Shown in pieces: positions 60,820 to 64,000 of a stretch of DNA of 64,000 nt (its first letter is position 1; each line of letters begins with the position of its first letter). Source of the stretch: Flavobacterium franklandianum (GTDB lineage Bacteria; Bacteroidota; Bacteroidia; Flavobacteriales; Flavobacteriaceae); assembly GCF_007097365.1 (NCBI RefSeq), contig NZ_VJZR01000008.1, positions 97,373 to 161,372 on the forward strand, in the 5' to 3' direction. The notes beneath the pieces are model-generated. The model was not told the origin of the DNA. It did not search any database and saw only the letters and a program-made list of their open reading frames with translations. The position numbers were made by a program, and so were the translations under genes.

Positions 60820-62952
60820 TTACTTATTATTTTCAATCACATAATTCAAAACTTTGGTCATCAAATGGACTCTGTCTTTGCCAGTTACATTGTGCTCGTG
60901 CATGGGATAAGCAAAAAAGTCCACCTGTTTTTCGGCTTCGATGAATTTTTTGAGTAAGGCCAAATTGTTTTGCATTACAACAGTATCGTCACTGGTTCCG
61001 TGAATTAAGAGCAATTTTCCTTTTAGATTTTTCACATAGTTCAAGGTGCTGGCTTCGTCAAACCCTTTTTGGTTTTCGGCTGGAGTATCCATATAACGTT
61101 CGCCATACATCACTTCATAATATTTCCAATCAGTAACGGGTCCGCCGGCAACACCCACTTTGAAAACATCGGGTTTTCGCAACATTATGGAAGTGGTCAT
61201 AAATCCGCCAAAACTCCAACCGTGAATTGCCAATCGATTGGCATCAACATAAGGCAAAGATTTCAAATAGTCAACGCCTTCCATTTGGTCGTCGATTTCG
61301 TTGACTCCCAATCTTCCGTGAATCGCACTTTCGAACGCAAAACCACGATTATCCGAGCCACGATTGTCCAAAGTGAAGACTAAATAACCTTGTTCTGCCA
61401 TCCAATACATCCAAAGATTGGCGCCGTCTAAATAGGAATTGGTGATCATTTGAGCGTGTGGTCCACCGTAAACATACACAAAAACGGGATATTTTTTGGT
61501 AGGATCGAAGTTGCTAGGCTTGATTAATCGAGTATATAAATCAGTGCTTCCATCGGCTGATTTAATGGTTTTGACCTCAGAAGTTCCCATTTGGTAATCA
61601 GTAAATTTAGTGCTGCTTTCCAAAAGCGTGGTGGCTTTCAAATTTTTGTTGTACATCAACGATTTTGAAGGAGTCGAATGATTGGAATATTCATCAAAAA
61701 AATAACTTCCGTCAAAATTGGGAATACAAGTATGAACGCCTTGCTCTTTAGTAATTAGGGTTTGCTTGCCATTTAAGTCAACTTTATAAGCCAACATATT
61801 GGTTGTATTTTCGCCTGTGGATTTAAAGTAAATTTCTGTTCCAGCAGCATTGCTTCCGATAATATCTCGTGAAGGGAATTTATTTTGAGTCAATTGTTTG
61901 ATTAATTTCCCTTCGATAGTGTAATAATGCAAGTTGTTGAATCCGTCTTTTTCGCTGATCCAAACAAAATTATTGGAAGTAGTACTTGGAAAAAAAGCAG
62001 GAACTTCGGGTTCGACCCATTTATCGTTTTTCTCATTTAGAATAGTTCTGACGAAATTTCCAGTTTGGGCATCATAAACATTCAAAGACATATCGTTTTG
62101 ACCGCGATTGAGTTCGGCAATCAAAACCTGTTTTTCGTCTGGAGTCCAAGAAAGATTAGTTAAATAATCATCTGAATTGCCTTTTGGCGAAATGAAAACT
62201 GTTTTTTTACTGGCCAAATTGTAAATTCCAACTCTTGGTTTTTCGCTTTTTTGACCAATCATAGGGTATTTGATATTGACTAATTTTCCTGGAGTTTCGT
62301 TGATGTCAAGCAAAGGATAATCGGCAACTTCGGTTTGGTCTTTTTGGTAAAAAGCTAAAAAGTTTGATTTTGGTGACCAGAAAATTCCATTACTAATTCC
62401 AAATTCACTTCTCGCAAAAAATTGACCCGAAACGATGGCTTCGTTAGATTCATTCGTTACCGTAATAATTTCATTATCGACATTGTAGAAATAGAGATTA
62501 TTATTTTCAGTAAAAGCGAGGTTGCGTTTTTTTGTGTCAAAGGTTGGGTTTTTGCAAGTGGCTTTCTTTTCTTGCATCAATGTCCCTTTTTTTGAAGTAG
62601 TCAGGTAAGCATAATATTTTCCGTTTTCACTGACAAGTAGCGCATTAGAATCAATCCATTGAATGCCAAAAAAGTTTTTCAATTTTGTTCCTAAAGCTGT
62701 ATTAATATCAGCTAAAGTTACGATTTCAGTAGTTTTAGAATCTATTCCTGAAGCAGCAACCATTTTGGTATAATTATTTGTATAATAAGTGTAACTAGTG
62801 GTGTTTGGAATCCACTGAAATCCTATTAGTTTATCGGCTCTAAACTGTCTGTTTTGTTCTAAAACACCTTGTTCGAGAGTTAGTTTTTTGGTTTGAGAAA
62901 AGGAGGTAATTGTAATAAAACAACATAGGGCTAGAATAGAAATTTTGTTCAT
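60820..62952 (-). CDS. Secreted S9 family dipeptidyl peptidase (DPP-IV type)
   Basis: 710 residues from the ATG at 62952 (MNKISILALCCFITITSFSQ, a signal peptide). The frame to 62988 adds 12 residues ahead of it. An N-terminal beta-propeller (about 25-450) contains WSPKSNFLAFYQKDQTEV, with the DPP-IV-like Glu pair region weak, and SWTPDEKQVLIAEL. The catalytic alpha/beta-hydrolase has YVYGGPHAQMITNSYL near 503, the serine in AIHGWSFGGFMTTSIML near 592, aspartate in LIHGTSDDTVV near 667 and histidine in AYPMHEHNV near 700. It removes N-terminal dipeptides, probably in the periplasm. Confidence 0.93.
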   Translation of the reverse strand: MNKISILALCCFITITSFSQTKKLTLEQGVLEQNRQFRADKLIGFQWIPNTTSYTYYTNNYTKMVAASGIDSKTTEIVTLADINTALGTKLKNFFGIQWIDSNALLVSENGKYYAYLTTSKKGTLMQEKKATCKNPTFDTKKRNLAFTENNNLYFYNVDNEIITVTNESNEAIVSGQFFARSEFGISNGIFWSPKSNFLAFYQKDQTEVADYPLLDINETPGKLVNIKYPMIGQKSEKPRVGIYNLASKKTVFISPKGNSDDYLTNLSWTPDEKQVLIAELNRGQNDMSLNVYDAQTGNFVRTILNEKNDKWVEPEVPAFFPSTTSNNFVWISEKDGFNNLHYYTIEGKLIKQLTQNKFPSRDIIGSNAAGTEIYFKSTGENTTNMLAYKVDLNGKQTLITKEQGVHTCIPNFDGSYFFDEYSNHSTPSKSLMYNKNLKATTLLESSTKFTDYQMGTSEVKTIKSADGSTDLYTRLIKPSNFDPTKKYPVFVYVYGGPHAQMITNSYLDGANLWMYWMAEQGYLVFTLDNRGSDNRGFAFESAIHGRLGVNEIDDQMEGVDYLKSLPYVDANRLAIHGWSFGGFMTTSIMLRKPDVFKVGVAGGPVTDWKYYEVMYGERYMDTPAENQKGFDEASTLNYVKNLKGKLLLIHGTSDDTVVMQNNLALLKKFIEAEKQVDFFAYPMHEHNVTGKDRVHLMTKVLNYVIENNK

Positions 62953-63062
62953 ATAAGTAGGTTTTTTTCGTAGGGAATAAATATACAAAAAGGATTGTAT
63001 GAAATGATTGTAACAGTCTAATATTAGAAAGTTTTGCTACAGAAAACACTTTTTTTTCAATA

Positions 63063-63869
63063 TTAATTTAAGGAAAATTCAAACCAAATGGGAATATGAT
63101 CTGAAATCACTCTGGCTTCCTTTAGAGAATAGAAATTTTTGTAAAAAGGAAGAACTCCTGAATGGAGTCTAGTAATTTTCGAAACATTATAAAACATGTT
63201 GTCAAATTCAGAAGCGAGACAATTATCATTTTTACACTCTTTTTTCAAAGATGTTTTTTGATTGATAAGGATTGATTTGTACCCCATTTTCTTCAAAGGG
63301 TAAAAAACCGTATGCGATTGCGGACAGTTGAAATCACCCACAAAAATCAAATTCAGATTGGGGTATTCCTCAGGCAAGAATTTAAAATATTTGATCTCCG
63401 TTTCAGGCTGTCTGTTTTTGGTGATAGCGTGAAAATTAGCCACAGTGAATTGCTTGTTCTCATACTGAAACGTACAAAAATATGGTTCTCGGTCTATTTC
63501 TAAATGGTATTTTTTTTCGAGCCAAGCTTTTCCTATTTTCTTGATTTTACTCGTTTTCCATAGAAAAGCATATCGTTCCGTTTTATAAGCACTACTACTC
63601 GTTGGGTCACTGATGACATAATCCCATTTGCTTCCTTTCCGATTGAGTTCGTCGGCGAGTTTCGCCACAGCTTGCGCTCCACCATCACCCGCCACAACTT
63701 CCTGAATCGCCGCAATATCAAAATCTCTTAGCGTATTAGCTATGAAAGTGATTTCTTGATTTGATTTTGATTTCCCCAAGTTTTCTATGTTCCAAGAGAG
63801 GAGTTTGGTTTGGGAGAATAGGGTAGAGGAGGATAGTAAAAGGAAAAGAATGGAATAAAGGAATTTCAT
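63063..63869 (-). CDS. Secreted endonuclease/exonuclease/phosphatase-fold protein
   Basis: 268 residues. A signal peptide (MKFLYSILFLLLSSSTLFSQ) precedes TKLLSWNIENLGKSKSNQEI near 21 (Asn), FDIAAIQEVVAGDGGAQAVA near 50 (metal Glu), FTVANFHAITKNRQPETEI near 145, NLIFVGDFNCPQSHTVFYPL near 172 (GDFN) and VISDHIPIWFEF at the end (SDHxP). All DNase I-like catalytic residues are present. VISDPTSSSAYKTERYAFLW also fits the DNase I branch, so a secreted nuclease is likely. It ends 111 bases from the DPP-IV start. Confidence 0.9.
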   Translation of the reverse strand: MKFLYSILFLLLSSSTLFSQTKLLSWNIENLGKSKSNQEITFIANTLRDFDIAAIQEVVAGDGGAQAVAKLADELNRKGSKWDYVISDPTSSSAYKTERYAFLWKTSKIKKIGKAWLEKKYHLEIDREPYFCTFQYENKQFTVANFHAITKNRQPETEIKYFKFLPEEYPNLNLIFVGDFNCPQSHTVFYPLKKMGYKSILINQKTSLKKECKNDNCLASEFDNMFYNVSKITRLHSGVLPFYKNFYSLKEARVISDHIPIWFEFSLN

Positions 63870-63890
63870 TTTTGGGGCTTGTATTTAAAA

Positions 63891-64000
63891 CAATTTGGCT
63901 AAAGCCAATAGCATTATATTTATTATGCTTGTCCGTTTAGCTACCTATAATTCATTCCATCGATGATTAACTCCAGCAACGATTAGTCTTTCCATAGTTT
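63891..64000. repeat. Probable start of a dispersed palindromic element at the right edge
   Basis: TTGGCT-AA-AGCCAA (63889-63902) is a near-perfect inverted repeat, and GTCCGTTTAGCTACC follows. On the minus strand a frame ending at 63945-63947 (reading ERLIVAGVNHRWNEL) is open to the edge, but it is too short to call. Memory of similar flavobacterial REP regions suggests a repeat, unverified. Confidence 0.3.

Noticed and set aside
63945..64000. Minus-strand gene tail at the right edge
   Set aside because: Only 17 codons are visible and the stretch looks like part of a palindromic repeat; not enough to call a gene.

Overview
The window looks like a chromosomal segment of a Flavobacterium-type bacterium (Bacteroidota, Flavobacteriia). 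The DNA is AT-rich. Start codons are rarely preceded by a strong Shine-Dalgarno, and several genes carry the Bacteroidota -7 promoter motif TAnnTTTG. Lineage-typical genes include a PorV/PorQ-like outer-membrane protein, a DUF5683 protein, a DUF4105 protein, a WbqC-like protein, a 566-residue signal peptidase I and a Zn-cysteine-less Tgt. I see no rRNA, tRNA, CRISPR array or prophage.

Layout. 1-9.9 kb: a TamB-like gene running off the left edge, uvrA, an ECF sigma factor with a 47-codon gene behind it, nth and bcp. 9.98-15.7 kb: an accessory island. Three copies of a ~673-bp repeat separate unrelated genes that all lie on the minus strand (a DoxX-like membrane protein plus an AraC-type regulator, a C45 hydrolase, and a frameshifted small secreted protein). 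16-25 kb: a minus-strand series of ECF sigma, GT2, murB, a hypothetical gene, asnB, GT4, DUF2461, rhodanese-thioredoxin and recF. 25.4-31.7 kb: plus-strand TPR gene, ribH, mutL, two rhomboids and an endonuclease/phosphatase-fold protein. 31.7-37.2 kb: minus-strand parA-parB-DUF5683-dapB-lepB-wbqC. 37.5-41.3 kb: two GT4 glycosyltransferases and a sugar-phosphate transferase that starts polysaccharide synthesis. 41.3-48 kb: DUF4105, PorV-like, pssA, GH25, then lptB, tatC and kdsD. 48.1-60.6 kb: recQ, an FAD dehydrogenase, a REP-associated transposase, tgt, lptF/G, an EamA transporter, accA, dnaB and a secreted GATase-like protein. 60.8-64 kb: a DPP-IV-type S9 peptidase and a second endonuclease/phosphatase-fold protein.

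Most of the window is housekeeping: DNA repair and replication (uvrA, nth, recF, mutL, recQ, dnaB), envelope biogenesis (tamB, murB, lepB, tatC, lptB, lptF/G, kdsD, pssA, GTs) and metabolism (ribH, dapB, asnB, accA).

Two things stand out. (1) The island at 9977-15726 behaves like an integrase-less gene-cassette array. Every gene has the same orientation and is followed by the same structured repeat. Each of the two complete cassettes has its own 15-bp imperfect inverted ends. The hairpin stems in the repeats co-vary between copies, and each repeat also holds a dead IS1182-type transposase fragment and a minus-strand terminator. (2) Many intergenic spaces carry tandem repeats whose unit sequence differs from locus to locus but whose period is always 7 bp. 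Several begin exactly one base after a TAA stop codon, and others end just before the next start codon.
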